The notes under the pieces: generated by a model
What the model was told of the DNA's origin: nothing
Database searches by the model: none
What the model saw: only the letters and a program-made list of their open reading frames with translations
Shown here: piece by piece, positions 18,738-26,695 of the stretch
How the letters are laid out: each line of letters opens with the position of its first letter
Position numbering within the stretch: position 1 is the stretch's first letter
Source of the DNA: Marinifilum caeruleilacunae
GTDB taxonomy: Bacteria; Bacteroidota; Bacteroidia; Bacteroidales; Marinifilaceae
Direction: 5' to 3'
DNA: 64,000 bases
Assembly (NCBI RefSeq): GCF_013141825.1
Contig: NZ_RZNH01000020.1
Span: forward strand, 33 to 64,032
Made by a program: the position numbers and the translations under genes

Positions 18738-18745
18738 CAAAATTA
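18738..18745 (-). promoter_or_regulatory. Candidate -7 element (TAATTTTG) for yggS-like gene
   Basis: Minus-strand TAATTTTG matches TAnnTTTG and ends 30 bases before the ATG at 18708. No -33 box identified. Confidence 0.4.
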
Positions 18746-18781
18746 CAATTTTTCAGGTTTAAGTCTTAGCAAGATTTTAAA

Positions 18782-19480
18782 TTAATTGTCATCCGATAAG
18801 ATAAAACCTACCCCATGAACATTTTCGATTTTTACTTGTGGATCGGGCTTTAGGTGTTTTCTTAATTTGGTGATAAAAACGTCCAAACTTCTGCCCATAA
18901 AGTAATCATTTTCGCCCCACACTTTTACAAGGATATCTTCGCGGCGCACAACATTATTCTTCGATTGAAGTAACATGAAAAGCACTTCCCCCTCCTTCTG
19001 GGTAATTCTCGATTCCTGTCCGCTAATATTTAAGGTGAGATTTACATGATTGTATACAAAATTACCAAGTTTATATTGTAGTTCCGACACATCGGAAACC
19101 ACTGCTGTTCTTTTTAAAATGGCATTTATTCTTCGAACCAACTCATCTTCATCAAATGGTTTGGTAATATAATCATCTCCACCTAAGTCGAAACCTTTAA
19201 GCTTATCTTCCTTTAAGGATTTTGCGGTGAGAAAAATGATAGGAATATCCTTGTCCTTTTTTCGAATCTTTTTCCCTAATGAGAATCCATCCATTTTTGG
19301 AAGCATCACATCCAGTAGACAAATATTAAATTTTGATTTTGAGAATTCTTCAAATCCCGCTTCTCCATCGCGGGCAAGTGTCACATTGAAACCTTCCAGT
19401 TCAAGAAAATCATTTAATACCTGGCCTAAATTCGGATCATCTTCGACCAGCAATATATTTTTAGTAGTAAGTGTAGACAT
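18782..19480 (-). CDS. OmpR/PhoB-family response regulator
   Basis: The 232-residue protein has an N-terminal receiver (acidic residues in VEDD, phospho-acceptor Asp57 in ICLLDVMLP, and KPFDEDEL at the end of the domain). A C-terminal winged-helix DNA-binding domain follows (GRSLDVFITKLRKHL and a terminal VHGVGFIL hairpin). It starts 4 bases after the histidine kinase gene ends, giving a kinase-then-regulator operon. OmpR-family dimers bind direct repeats with about 11-bp period, and such a repeat is present in the divergent promoter region at 20824-20850. Likely targets are its own operon and the Cys-rich secreted protein. Confidence 0.95.
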   Translation of the reverse strand: MSTLTTKNILLVEDDPNLGQVLNDFLELEGFNVTLARDGEAGFEEFSKSKFNICLLDVMLPKMDGFSLGKKIRKKDKDIPIIFLTAKSLKEDKLKGFDLGGDDYITKPFDEDELVRRINAILKRTAVVSDVSELQYKLGNFVYNHVNLTLNISGQESRITQKEGEVLFMLLQSKNNVVRREDILVKVWGENDYFMGRSLDVFITKLRKHLKPDPQVKIENVHGVGFILSDDN

Positions 19481-19484
19481 AAAT

Positions 19485-20753
19485 TTATGATTGTGGAATT
19501 ATAACGGTAAAGGTACTACCATAATTTTTCTTGCTCCAAACATTTATTGATCCTTTATGTGCATCAATAATCATTCGTGAGTATGATAAACCTATCCCAA
19601 ATCCTTTCACATCATGGCGATCGCCCGTAGGAGCACGGTAATATCTCTCGAATACATGCTTTTGCTCTTCTTTATTCATGCCAATACCTTTATCGGATAC
19701 CAAAACATGTAAACTGCCATTTATATTTTTTGTTTCGATTGATAATTCTGGTTTTCCTGGAGAGTACTTAATGGCATTATCGAGTAAATTGAGAAATACA
19801 TTTTGGATCAATTCCCGATCACCTGTAATTAAATCGTTCGAGGCCTTATTATTTATTAATAGATCTCCTTCCCTTTCAGAAATACTTACCGATAAAGTTT
19901 CGATACATTCCGAAAGTAAATCGTGAACTTTAAACTGATTAGAATTCAGTTGCAACTCTCCTCTATCGATGCACGATAACTTTAGCAATTGATCGATTTG
20001 CTTTTTTAACCTGTTATTTTCAGAGGTGATTACATTGGCATAATGTTTCACCTGCTCACTCTGAGAATATACTTTTTCGCGACCCAACATTTTCCCCGCC
20101 AAAGCAATGGTAGCCATAGGAGTTTTAAATTCGTGGGCAATATTATTAATCAAATCTGTGGTGCGTCCCAGTATTTTCTTATCCTTAAATAAGGAAAGAA
20201 CTGTAATCCCAAAAAACACGAACAGGATCAGGATTAATATCATCGATAGAATAAACATACTGCCCATACTATCAAGAATGCTTTGTTCCCTTTTTTGAAA
20301 ATATACATTCAGCACAGCCTTGTCGTGACTTAAGGCCTTTCGTAAACTATAATAGAAACATTTACTTCTGGGTTGCTCGTCGGCCGAACTTAATACCTCA
20401 ATATTATACGGCGATTGAATTTGGTAATTTTTAAATTGTTGCTTAATAATGGAATCCAAACGCTCCACCTCGCTTTCCAATTGTGCACTGTCGTTGGCAT
20501 CGAATTTCGACTTGTTCATACAGGCACTCATGGTTTCGCAACTCTCCCTGTCTTTCATGAATTCATCCACCGATTCGTGCAATGCCATACCAACCCTATG
20601 ATTAAATTGTTCTTCATTTAAATCACGGGCCCGGTTAATCCATCTTATCTGTATTAAAAGAAGAGTAATAAGAACTACAATCGATACTCCAAGCAAGATT
20701 TGGATTCGATAATGATTAATTCTGTTAATTAATGTTTGAACTTTTTTTCTCAT
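19485..20753 (-). CDS. Membrane sensor histidine kinase with Cys-bearing periplasmic domain
   Basis: The 422-residue kinase has one membrane helix near residues 18-38, a periplasmic sensor region of about 130 residues, and a second helix near 164-188. A HisKA domain (His207 in NNIAHEFKTPMATIA) and an HATPase domain (NVFLNLLDNAIKYSPG, GFGIGLSYSRMI) follow. The sensor region carries three cysteines (Cys72, Cys78 and Cys132), unusual for an exported loop and possibly redox- or metal-responsive. It is transcribed with the OmpR-type regulator and is divergent from a Cys/Lys-rich exported protein. The signal is unknown; envelope thiol or metal stress is a hypothesis. Confidence 0.93.
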   Translation of the reverse strand: MRKKVQTLINRINHYRIQILLGVSIVVLITLLLIQIRWINRARDLNEEQFNHRVGMALHESVDEFMKDRESCETMSACMNKSKFDANDSAQLESEVERLDSIIKQQFKNYQIQSPYNIEVLSSADEQPRSKCFYYSLRKALSHDKAVLNVYFQKREQSILDSMGSMFILSMILILILFVFFGITVLSLFKDKKILGRTTDLINNIAHEFKTPMATIALAGKMLGREKVYSQSEQVKHYANVITSENNRLKKQIDQLLKLSCIDRGELQLNSNQFKVHDLLSECIETLSVSISEREGDLLINNKASNDLITGDRELIQNVFLNLLDNAIKYSPGKPELSIETKNINGSLHVLVSDKGIGMNKEEQKHVFERYYRAPTGDRHDVKGFGIGLSYSRMIIDAHKGSINVWSKKNYGSTFTVIIPQS

Positions 20754-20798
20754 TCAATTTCTTCTGTACTCCTTTAGTTTTCGGTCAATTAAACACCT

Positions 20799-20806
20799 CA
20801 AAGGTA
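20799..20806 (-). promoter_or_regulatory. -7 element (TACCTTTG) for the histidine kinase operon
   Basis: Minus-strand TACCTTTG matches TAnnTTTG and lies 46 bases before the kinase ATG. A TTTA at about the right distance upstream could serve as a weak -33 box. Confidence 0.55.
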
Positions 20807-20823
20807 ATTTATTTTTTAAAAAA

Positions 20824-20850
20824 TTAAACTTCTTTAACAATTCATTAACA
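20824..20850 (+). promoter_or_regulatory. TTAACA direct repeats, candidate OmpR-family binding site
   Basis: TTAAAC at 20824, TTAACA at 20834 and TTAACA at 20845 give spacings of 10 and 11 bases. This is the one-turn period bound by OmpR/PhoB-type regulators. The site lies between the divergent kinase operon and the Cys-rich protein gene, just upstream of the kinase -7 element. Confidence 0.5.
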
Positions 20851-20933
20851 GCAGATAAAAAGATCTTTTACGTTCTTTATCATACAATTCAATTAAAACA
20901 AAACGGATTAATTAACATTTTAAATTTAAAACG

Positions 20934-21302
20934 ATGAAGAAATTATTATTGAGCCTATTATTTGTTTTCGCAATTAGCGCGGTGAGTATTGCAAGTGTAC
21001 CAGTTAACATTACTGTAGATAACGATATCGTACTTACTCAGGATTTCGATCAGGATCAGGAACAAGATAAGAAGAAAGTTAAAAAAGAAGCTAAAGCTGA
21101 TAAAAAAGCATGTTGCTCTGATAAAAAAGCTTGTTCTGATAAAAAAGAATGTTCAAGCAAAAAAGAGTGCTGTAAAGGCAAAAAAGAAGCTAGCGCTAAA
21201 AAATGTGGTTCTGACTGCAAAAAAGGTTGTAGCAAAAAAGAAGCTAGCGCAAAAAAATGTGACGGTAAGTGCAAAAAAGAAGCAAGCGAGAAAAAATCAT
21301 AA
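20934..21302 (+). CDS. Secreted Cys/Lys-rich repeat protein
   Basis: This 122-residue protein has a signal peptide (residues 1 to about 20) and then a low-complexity mature part. That part holds 11 cysteines (60, 61, 67, 73, 79, 80, 91, 95, 99, 109, 113) spaced by lysine-rich runs. KKEASAKKC occurs twice (83-91 and 101-109), and KKACCSDKKACSDKKE shows shorter repeats. The composition suggests metal or thiol chemistry in the periplasm, but no named family can be assigned. It is divergent from an OmpR-type two-component system whose sensor also carries exported cysteines. It ends with a strong terminator. An open frame on the opposite strand is just the mirror of the repeats. Confidence 0.8.
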   Translation: MKKLLLSLLFVFAISAVSIASVPVNITVDNDIVLTQDFDQDQEQDKKKVKKEAKADKKACCSDKKACSDKKECSSKKECCKGKKEASAKKCGSDCKKGCSKKEASAKKCDGKCKKEASEKKS

Positions 21303-21322
21303 GTTTTTATCAATTTACTGCT

Positions 21323-21353
21323 AAACCCTTCGAAAAAACCGAAGGGTTTTTTT
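21323..21353 (+). terminator. Intrinsic terminator after the Cys-rich gene
   Basis: A 10-bp stem AAACCCTTCG/CGAAGGGTTT with a 7-base loop runs into T7. The longest frame of the next gene would start inside this T tract, which argues for the internal ATG at 21414. Confidence 0.92.
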
Positions 21354-21413
21354 ATGCAGTTTGGTACAATTTATGTTGCCTTCTTTTCGTTCAGATTAAA
21401 AATGCTATCCATA

Positions 21414-21989
21414 ATGAAAACAGCAATAATTGTACTCGTAAATGTTCTACTGACCTTTGCACTGCAAGCTCAAAATGTAGAACGCTATATGAAATATCAC
21501 GACAAGGGAAGAATGTTAATTCTGGAAGGAAAATACAATGATGCCATTCCACAGTTGGATACTGCAATTCGCATTATGCCATATTACCCAACAATATTTC
21601 AGGACAGAGGCTATGCCTACATGCAGCTAAAAAAATACGATAAAGCCATTCTCGATTTCGATCATGTACTGCAAAAGAAACCATATATGACCGAAGTTAG
21701 ACTTCAAAGAGGCATGGCTTATTACCATTTGAATCGATTAAATGAATCGGAACAAGATTTAATTGCAGTTGCCAATTCAAACCCTCAAAAAAGCAGGGAG
21801 GCTCTCATTTACCTGGATAATATCAGGAAAGAAAAAGAGTTGGCCTATATCGAAAACCAACAACAGCTTGAATATCTGCGCTTGCAGGTGGAAAATGAAA
21901 GGCTCCAGAGAGCCCGTCATCGGGAGGAAGTGATTTGGAATACCGTTGTTCCCCTGGCATTTTGGACCACTGTTTTTCTAACCTGGTAA
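21414..21989 (+). CDS. TPR-repeat protein with signal peptide
   Basis: From the ATG at 21414 this is a 191-residue protein. A signal peptide (MKTAIIVLVNVLLTFALQAQ) is followed by three tetratricopeptide-like units: GRMLILEGKYNDAIPQLDTA, DRGYAYMQLKKYDKAILDFD and RGMAYYHLNRLNESEQDL. A charged coiled coil follows, then a hydrophobic C-terminal stretch (PLAFWTTVFLTW). The longer frame starting at 21354 lies in the preceding terminator and would bury the signal peptide. TPRs mediate protein-protein contacts; the hydrophobic tail may anchor it. Its last 12 bases overlap the convergent antiporter gene. Confidence 0.85.
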   Translation: MKTAIIVLVNVLLTFALQAQNVERYMKYHDKGRMLILEGKYNDAIPQLDTAIRIMPYYPTIFQDRGYAYMQLKKYDKAILDFDHVLQKKPYMTEVRLQRGMAYYHLNRLNESEQDLIAVANSNPQKSREALIYLDNIRKEKELAYIENQQQLEYLRLQVENERLQRARHREEVIWNTVVPLAFWTTVFLTW

Positions 21990-23996
21990 ATCAGTATCAG
22001 GCTTGATCTGCCTTCTTCTGAATGAAATTGTTTTCCCGGCAAATCGTATTTTTTTGAAATCAGGTGTATCTGTATTTTCCAGTTTCAGCCTTAATTTATC
22101 TATACTATCAATCGATCCAACAACCGTTAATACATCACCCAGTCTTAACCTGGTAAAACCTGTAGAAATTAATGTATTCTGATTGCGTTTGGTAGCCAGA
22201 ATAATTAAATCTGTAGGCATTTGAATATCGCGAATGGCAACTCCATGCAATTCTGAGTTTTGCATTTCAATATCTACAGTGTCCTGATTTTCTTCCATAC
22301 CTAGAAGTAGCGATGTAGCAACTGGTGAACGCACCAGGTGGTCCATTAAACTTACCATTACAGTAGATGGTTCTACAATTAAAGCTCCCAACTCGTGGAA
22401 TTTCTTAATGAAACTTCTGTCGTGAACCCTAACAACAATATCTCTTGTTCCAAAGTGCTCGTAGGCAAGCTCACATACCATTAAATTTTCTTTGTCCTTA
22501 TTCAATAGAATCAATGCATCAACTTTATGGGCATTTGCCTTTTGAAGTTCTTCCAAATTGTATTCGGGAACATGAATTACATCTACCCCATGATATTCAA
22601 GTTTCGATTTCTCTAAATCTCGCGTAACCAGTTTTACTTTCCAGTCGTGATCGCTAAGCTGTCGTGCCAAAGCCAATGATTGTCCTTCAAGGCCAAAAAT
22701 GAAGGCTTTTTGCACTTTATTTTCATGCTGAAGCTCTCTTTGTTTATGGCTCTCTCCTACCAACAAAATAGACCATTTAAATAATGGTGGGCCAAAAATT
22801 TCATTGAGTACGATTACCGCAATCAAAATGGTGGCAAACTCATCGCCCCAGCCCGGGTATTTTGCCGAAACTACCGAAACGAGTCCCAATGCAACTCCTG
22901 CTTGTGTAACAAATGGCATCCACGATATTCTATTGTATCTTAATGGATCGCCACCTAGCGTACCACCAATAAAAGCACCAATAGCCATACTTCCCAATCG
23001 CACAACAAAGAAAAGCAATGCAATAGACCAAACATTTTGCAGGATATCAATTTTTACAGAAGCTCCTGTTAAGGTGTAGAAAAGCACATATATTGAGGGA
23101 ACTACAAGCTCGATAATTCGATTGAACTCTCTGCGATTTTTCCCAAAATTAACCACCACAAAACTGCCCAGAATACAGATTAATAAGGGCTCAATATACA
23201 AGTCAAATCCAAACCATTCGATACTTTTATGATGCACCAAACTGGCCAGTAAGTATACACTATATCCCGTAAGGACAATAACCACAGCTTTTATCTGTGT
23301 GTAAAGGCGAATTGCCAAAATTACATTTAACAAATACCCCAGAGCGAATCCAAGTAATACCGACAAACAAAGTTCTCCAAACAAAATAACCACCAACCAG
23401 ATATCGAAAGGGATCTTGGAGATTAATGCATCAGCAACAGCAAAACAGATGGTAAAGAGAATAATTACCAAAACATCTTTAATTACTGTTACGCCAATGG
23501 CCATTTGTGTAAAGGGACCTTTGGCTCTCATTTCATTAATTACTGCAATGGCCGAAACGGGAGACCTGGTAACAAACACGGTTCCAATTAACAGAGCAAT
23601 GGCTAATTGGTATTCGAATGACATTTCGGACAAAAACTGAATTCTCTCGGAAACCAGCAGAACAAAGGATACACTGATGCTAAAAGTAAAAACCAACTGA
23701 CCAAAAGTCATCCACTTAATGCTTTTCATCCTGCCTTTCAGCTCTTTGAGAAACAATTCAGCTCCAGCAGCAAAAGCAATAAAGGCCAATGATACTTCGT
23801 TCACAAAGCCAAGTTTTTCGATCGAACTTTTAGGCAAAAGGTTTAGCACATAAGGCCCCGATAAAATTCCAATAAACAACAAACCTGTAATGATTGGTAA
23901 TTTTATTTTCGGAAAGTAGAGTGAAATTCGATTTGCACCAACTGCAATAATTAAAAATCCCACCACTACCATTACTATTTCAAGGTATCCATTCAT
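21978..23996 (-). CDS. CPA2-family cation:proton antiporter with TrkA domain
   Basis: This 672-residue inner-membrane protein has 12-13 predicted membrane helices in the first 400 residues, resembling the Kef/CPA2 sodium(potassium):proton exchangers (ITGLLFIGILSGPYVLNLLP; LALVSVVSA-like late helices). A cytoplasmic TrkA-N Rossmann domain follows (KAFIFGLEGQSLALARQLSD, a GxxGxG variant with Glu/Gln), then a TrkA-C ligand domain near the C-terminus. It probably exports Na+ or K+ in exchange for protons under nucleotide control. It is a single gene; the promoter was not recognised. The missing third glycine in the GxxGxG loop makes NAD binding uncertain. Confidence 0.92.
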   Translation of the reverse strand: MNGYLEIVMVVVGFLIIAVGANRISLYFPKIKLPIITGLLFIGILSGPYVLNLLPKSSIEKLGFVNEVSLAFIAFAAGAELFLKELKGRMKSIKWMTFGQLVFTFSISVSFVLLVSERIQFLSEMSFEYQLAIALLIGTVFVTRSPVSAIAVINEMRAKGPFTQMAIGVTVIKDVLVIILFTICFAVADALISKIPFDIWLVVILFGELCLSVLLGFALGYLLNVILAIRLYTQIKAVVIVLTGYSVYLLASLVHHKSIEWFGFDLYIEPLLICILGSFVVVNFGKNRREFNRIIELVVPSIYVLFYTLTGASVKIDILQNVWSIALLFFVVRLGSMAIGAFIGGTLGGDPLRYNRISWMPFVTQAGVALGLVSVVSAKYPGWGDEFATILIAVIVLNEIFGPPLFKWSILLVGESHKQRELQHENKVQKAFIFGLEGQSLALARQLSDHDWKVKLVTRDLEKSKLEYHGVDVIHVPEYNLEELQKANAHKVDALILLNKDKENLMVCELAYEHFGTRDIVVRVHDRSFIKKFHELGALIVEPSTVMVSLMDHLVRSPVATSLLLGMEENQDTVDIEMQNSELHGVAIRDIQMPTDLIILATKRNQNTLISTGFTRLRLGDVLTVVGSIDSIDKLRLKLENTDTPDFKKIRFAGKTISFRRRQIKPDTDLPG

Positions 23997-24288
23997 TCAG
24001 TTTAATTTTAGTGTGTTGCAGAAACGACTGATTATAAAACATATCAAAGCAACATGTTTAAATAACATTATTTAAGATACAGAATTCTCTTATTAGTTCC
24101 AATTTGTCTGCTTGCTGTTAAATAAATGTAAACACTGCACACTAACGAACACCAACTGTACGACATGAAACAATAATTACTGATTTTCAATCGTTCACAA
24201 CTCACCCTACAACACTATTAATGTGACTATTACAACTCTTGGCATAATAACTGATTATAAACTCATGAACCTATTAACCAAAGACAAG

Positions 24289-25254
24289 ATGAATACCATA
24301 AAGAATATTGCAATTGGGGGAGCAATTTTTATGATGAGCATCGCGAATTCTCTCGCAGGCAATCAAATTGAATCTCCAAGAGACATCAAATCTATTTTTG
24401 ATGAAACCAAAGAGCTTTGCTCTAAAGACAATGGGCTTTTGTGGGGACATAGCCTTGATGTTCCAATTCTCTTTATCGATGAAGAAAATGGTGTAATTTA
24501 TTCCAATAAAAACAGTTCAAAACTAGAGCTTACCGAAGAGAACAACATGTATGTTGGTGCGCTTCCAGATTTTATTGAAGTAAAAAAAGGCCCACAAAAA
24601 ATCGACAAAAGAAACTGGGCCGTAATACCTCTTCCATTGCCTGAAAATAAAATTGAACAACAATGCCTGATTCTTCATGAAGCATTTCATTGTTTGCAAC
24701 CTCAAATCGATTTAAAGCCATTACCATACAATAACAATCATATGGAAGAAATGGAAGCACGTTTGTGGTTAAAACTAGAATGGAAAGCTCTTGAGTTTGC
24801 CTTACAAAGCGAAGGTGAAGATAGAAAGCAGGCCATTATTGATGCGATCTGCTTTCGAAAATATCGAAGAGCTTTATTCTCAGATTGCGATGGTTGTGAA
24901 AACCGATTTGAAATTCATGAAGGAATGGCAGAATACACTGCTAATAAAATCTGTAGAACACCAAATGAGTTCAAATCGTATCTTCAAACAAAATTAACTG
25001 CACTTTGGGAAAGCAAATCGTATGTAGACTGTTTTGCTTATTATACCGGACCTGTATATGCCTACCTTCTTGATGAAACGGAAGCAAACTGGAGAAACCA
25101 ACTGGGTTCGAAAGATGATATTTCCATTTTGGTTCAGACTGCATATAACATAGCGCTGCCATTTGATGTGTATATGGAAGCCGAAGAAAGATCCGTCTTG
25201 TACAGCGGTGCAAAAATTATGGGAGAAGAGCTCGATCGCGAAATTGCATTATAA
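24289..25254 (+). CDS. Secreted HExxH putative metallopeptidase
   Basis: I do not recognise a named family. From the ATG at 24289 the protein has 321 residues with a signal peptide ending near SLAG; upstream in-frame starts (ATG at 24265, GTG at 24223) would add a non-hydrophobic extension. A zinc-type motif LHEAFHCLQPQ (HExxH) is followed about 20 residues later by MEEMEARLWLKLEWKALE, whose glutamates could supply the third ligand as in gluzincins. A later HEGMAEYTANKI is also conserved-looking. The mature protein therefore resembles a periplasmic or secreted zinc peptidase. It stands alone between a divergent antiporter and a terminator. Confidence 0.72.
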   Translation: MNTIKNIAIGGAIFMMSIANSLAGNQIESPRDIKSIFDETKELCSKDNGLLWGHSLDVPILFIDEENGVIYSNKNSSKLELTEENNMYVGALPDFIEVKKGPQKIDKRNWAVIPLPLPENKIEQQCLILHEAFHCLQPQIDLKPLPYNNNHMEEMEARLWLKLEWKALEFALQSEGEDRKQAIIDAICFRKYRRALFSDCDGCENRFEIHEGMAEYTANKICRTPNEFKSYLQTKLTALWESKSYVDCFAYYTGPVYAYLLDETEANWRNQLGSKDDISILVQTAYNIALPFDVYMEAEERSVLYSGAKIMGEELDREIAL

Positions 25255-25285
25255 TTTTTTTATATATCTGATATCAAATCATTAC

Positions 25286-25312
25286 AAAAGGATGGCCCGA
25301 GGCTGTCCTTTT
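25286..25312 (+). terminator. Intrinsic terminator after the HExxH protein gene
   Basis: AAAAGGATGGCC pairs with GGCTGTCCTTTT (12 bp including two G-U pairs) around a CGA loop, followed by a T-rich stretch. Confidence 0.8.
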
Positions 25313-25365
25313 CTATTTACATTACAATTTTGTTTCCTTAACTTTATATATCAAAAAAGAAAAAT

Positions 25366-25635
25366 ATGAATATTTTATTGGAACAAGGCTGGAGCGAAAT
25401 TGATAGTAAACTGGTAAAAAACTATGTCTTATCAGGTTTTAAGCAAGCAGTTCATTTTATCAACCTGATTGCAGAAGATGCTGAAAAAGCTGATCATCAC
25501 CCCGACATTAAATTGTATAAGTACAAAAATGTCAGAGTGATTTTAACAACTCATTCAAAAAGAAGAATTACCGAGAAGGATATCTCCCTGGCCAAAAAAG
25601 TGGATCAAATTTTTGACTCCCTAAATCAGAATTAG
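25366..25635 (+). CDS. Pterin-4a-carbinolamine dehydratase
   Basis: This 89-residue protein matches the pterin-4a-carbinolamine dehydratase (PhhB/PCD/DCoH) family. It dehydrates 4a-hydroxytetrahydrobiopterin after aromatic amino acid hydroxylation, recycling the pterin. The diagnostic active-site segment KADHHPDIKLYKYKNVRV contains the paired histidines, and VILTTHSKRRITEKD carries the third histidine. The length is typical. It converges on pheA with stops sharing TTAG. No phenylalanine hydroxylase gene is in the window, so its role here may be pterin recycling for a distant enzyme. Confidence 0.9.
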   Translation: MNILLEQGWSEIDSKLVKNYVLSGFKQAVHFINLIAEDAEKADHHPDIKLYKYKNVRVILTTHSKRRITEKDISLAKKVDQIFDSLNQN

Positions 25636-26471
25636 CGGATTTCGATACCCTTGTTGTAAGTCCCTAAGATTTTCATCCCCCTGGCCTTTTCAGAAATTTT
25701 GTTCATGGCATTTTTAAATTGCAATGGCGTTTCGAACTCTAAATCCACATGGAAAAAGTATTGCCAATTGACACCTGGAATAGGGTGTGATTGAATTTTT
25801 GAAAGGTTAATTCGTTCTTCAGCAAAACATTCTAAAATATAAGACAGGCTGCCAGGCTCGTGGCTAGTACTAAAATAAAGCGATGCCTTAGTATATCCGC
25901 CATTCGGACCAACATCCTTTTTGCGCTTTAAAAGAAAAAACCTGGTTTGATTATTCTTAATGCTCTCTATCTCTTCAGCCAGTATTTCAAGCTCGTACAA
26001 ACTTGCTGGCAAATCGCCGGCAATGGCTCCAATTCCATGCAATTCTTTTTCACGAATGTTTCTGGCACTAATGGCGGTATCTTCAGTTTCGACCAGGCGT
26101 ATGTGTGGGTATTTGCGAAAAAATGCTCTACATTGGTTTATTGCCATTGGATGTGAATGCACCTCTTTCAAATCTTCGATTTTCTGCCCTGGCAAGGACA
26201 TTAAATTTTGTTTTACTCTAAGGAAAATTTCACCTTCTACCACGAGTCCTGAATCTTGAAGAAGTCCATAATTTTGAAGTATACTTCCAGCAATGGAATT
26301 TTCTATGGCCATGATGCCCGCATCGCAAACACTTTCATCATTCACAAGGTCGACCAGTTTTGCAAAGTTTTCTGCCGGAATAATTTCAACATCTTCTCCG
26401 TAATAGGCATTGGCAGCAATATGATGAAAGCAGCCTTCCACTCCCTGAATTACAATTCTTCTTTTATCCAT
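25632..26471 (-). CDS. pheA: Prephenate dehydratase
   Basis: This monofunctional prephenate dehydratase (279 residues) converts prephenate to phenylpyruvate, the committed step to phenylalanine. The dehydratase domain occupies about residues 1-185, with the catalytic NNQTRFFLLKR segment (Thr-Arg-Phe motif). A C-terminal ACT domain (about 195-275) begins GSLSYILECFAEERINLS. In the ACT domain the usual ESRP Phe-binding motif reads QSHP, so feedback sensitivity may differ. No chorismate mutase domain is fused. It is transcribed alone. Upstream are two short Phe-rich leader frames, each followed by a terminator, so expression is almost certainly set by tRNA-Phe charging through attenuation. Confidence 0.95.
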   Translation of the reverse strand: MDKRRIVIQGVEGCFHHIAANAYYGEDVEIIPAENFAKLVDLVNDESVCDAGIMAIENSIAGSILQNYGLLQDSGLVVEGEIFLRVKQNLMSLPGQKIEDLKEVHSHPMAINQCRAFFRKYPHIRLVETEDTAISARNIREKELHGIGAIAGDLPASLYELEILAEEIESIKNNQTRFFLLKRKKDVGPNGGYTKASLYFSTSHEPGSLSYILECFAEERINLSKIQSHPIPGVNWQYFFHVDLEFETPLQFKNAMNKISEKARGMKILGTYNKGIEIR

Positions 26472-26500
26472 TTTATTTTGGTTTTTGTTAGATTTTTATC

Positions 26501-26528
26501 AAAAAAAAAGTCCTGATTAATCAGGACT
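26501..26528 (-). terminator. Proximal pheA attenuator (terminator hairpin)
   Basis: The 20-base palindrome AGTCCTGATTAATCAGGACT is followed on the minus strand by nine T residues, 30 bases before the pheA ATG. An alternative 9-bp helix pairs 26560-26568 (CAGGATTCT) with 26522-26530 (AGAGTCCTG) and would break the terminator. It is the decision hairpin of the second leader. Confidence 0.9.
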
Positions 26529-26549
26529 CTCATTTACTTTATGCTGTAT

Positions 26550-26630
26550 TTAAACCATAAGAATCCTGTCCTTCTCGTCTCCAAAAAAGAAAAAGCTAAA
26601 AAAGAAGCTAAAGAAAAATATGGTTCTCAT
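26550..26630 (-). CDS. Phe-rich leader peptide, proximal to pheA
   Basis: A 26-codon frame begins ATG at 26630 and ends TAA at 26550. Residues 5-7, 9-11 and 13-16 are phenylalanine (10 in all), separated by serines at 8 and 12. The rest reads GDEKDRILMV. It sits between the two terminators upstream of pheA. The leader sequence AACCATA just before the first Phe codons (26619-26625) can pair with TATGGTT at the end of the frame (26553-26559). That helix encloses the antiterminator strand in its loop, so a ribosome stalled at Phe codons would free it. This is the expected design of a phenylalanine attenuator and is too short for normal gene calling. Confidence 0.88.
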   Translation of the reverse strand: MRTIFFFSFFFSFFFFGDEKDRILMV

Positions 26631-26638
26631 TTTATCGT

Positions 26639-26665
26639 AAAAAAAAAGAGCCTTAAAAAAGGCTC
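26639..26665 (-). terminator. Distal pheA attenuator (terminator hairpin)
   Basis: GAGCCTT pairs with AAGGCTC around TTTT and is followed on the minus strand by nine T residues. It lies between the two leader frames. A competing helix AAGAAGG (26691-26697) with CCTTTTT (26656-26662) would disrupt it. Confidence 0.88.
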
Positions 26666-26695
26666 AGTTAATATTTTAGATTACACAAAACCTTC

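Noticed and set aside
21056-21313. Open frame on the minus strand opposite the Cys-rich protein
   Set aside because: It is the mirror of the Lys/Cys repeats (long runs of Phe/Leu codons from AAA/AAG) and crosses the terminator; no start context and no conserved motif.
21354-21413. Longer start for the TPR protein
   Set aside because: The first ATG is inside the T tract of the preceding terminator and would place 20 residues before a clear signal peptide.
26579-26630. Lys-rich stretch on the plus strand in the pheA leader
   Set aside because: The A-rich plus strand is simply the complement of the Phe codons; the minus strand has the start, stop, stems and terminators in the correct order.
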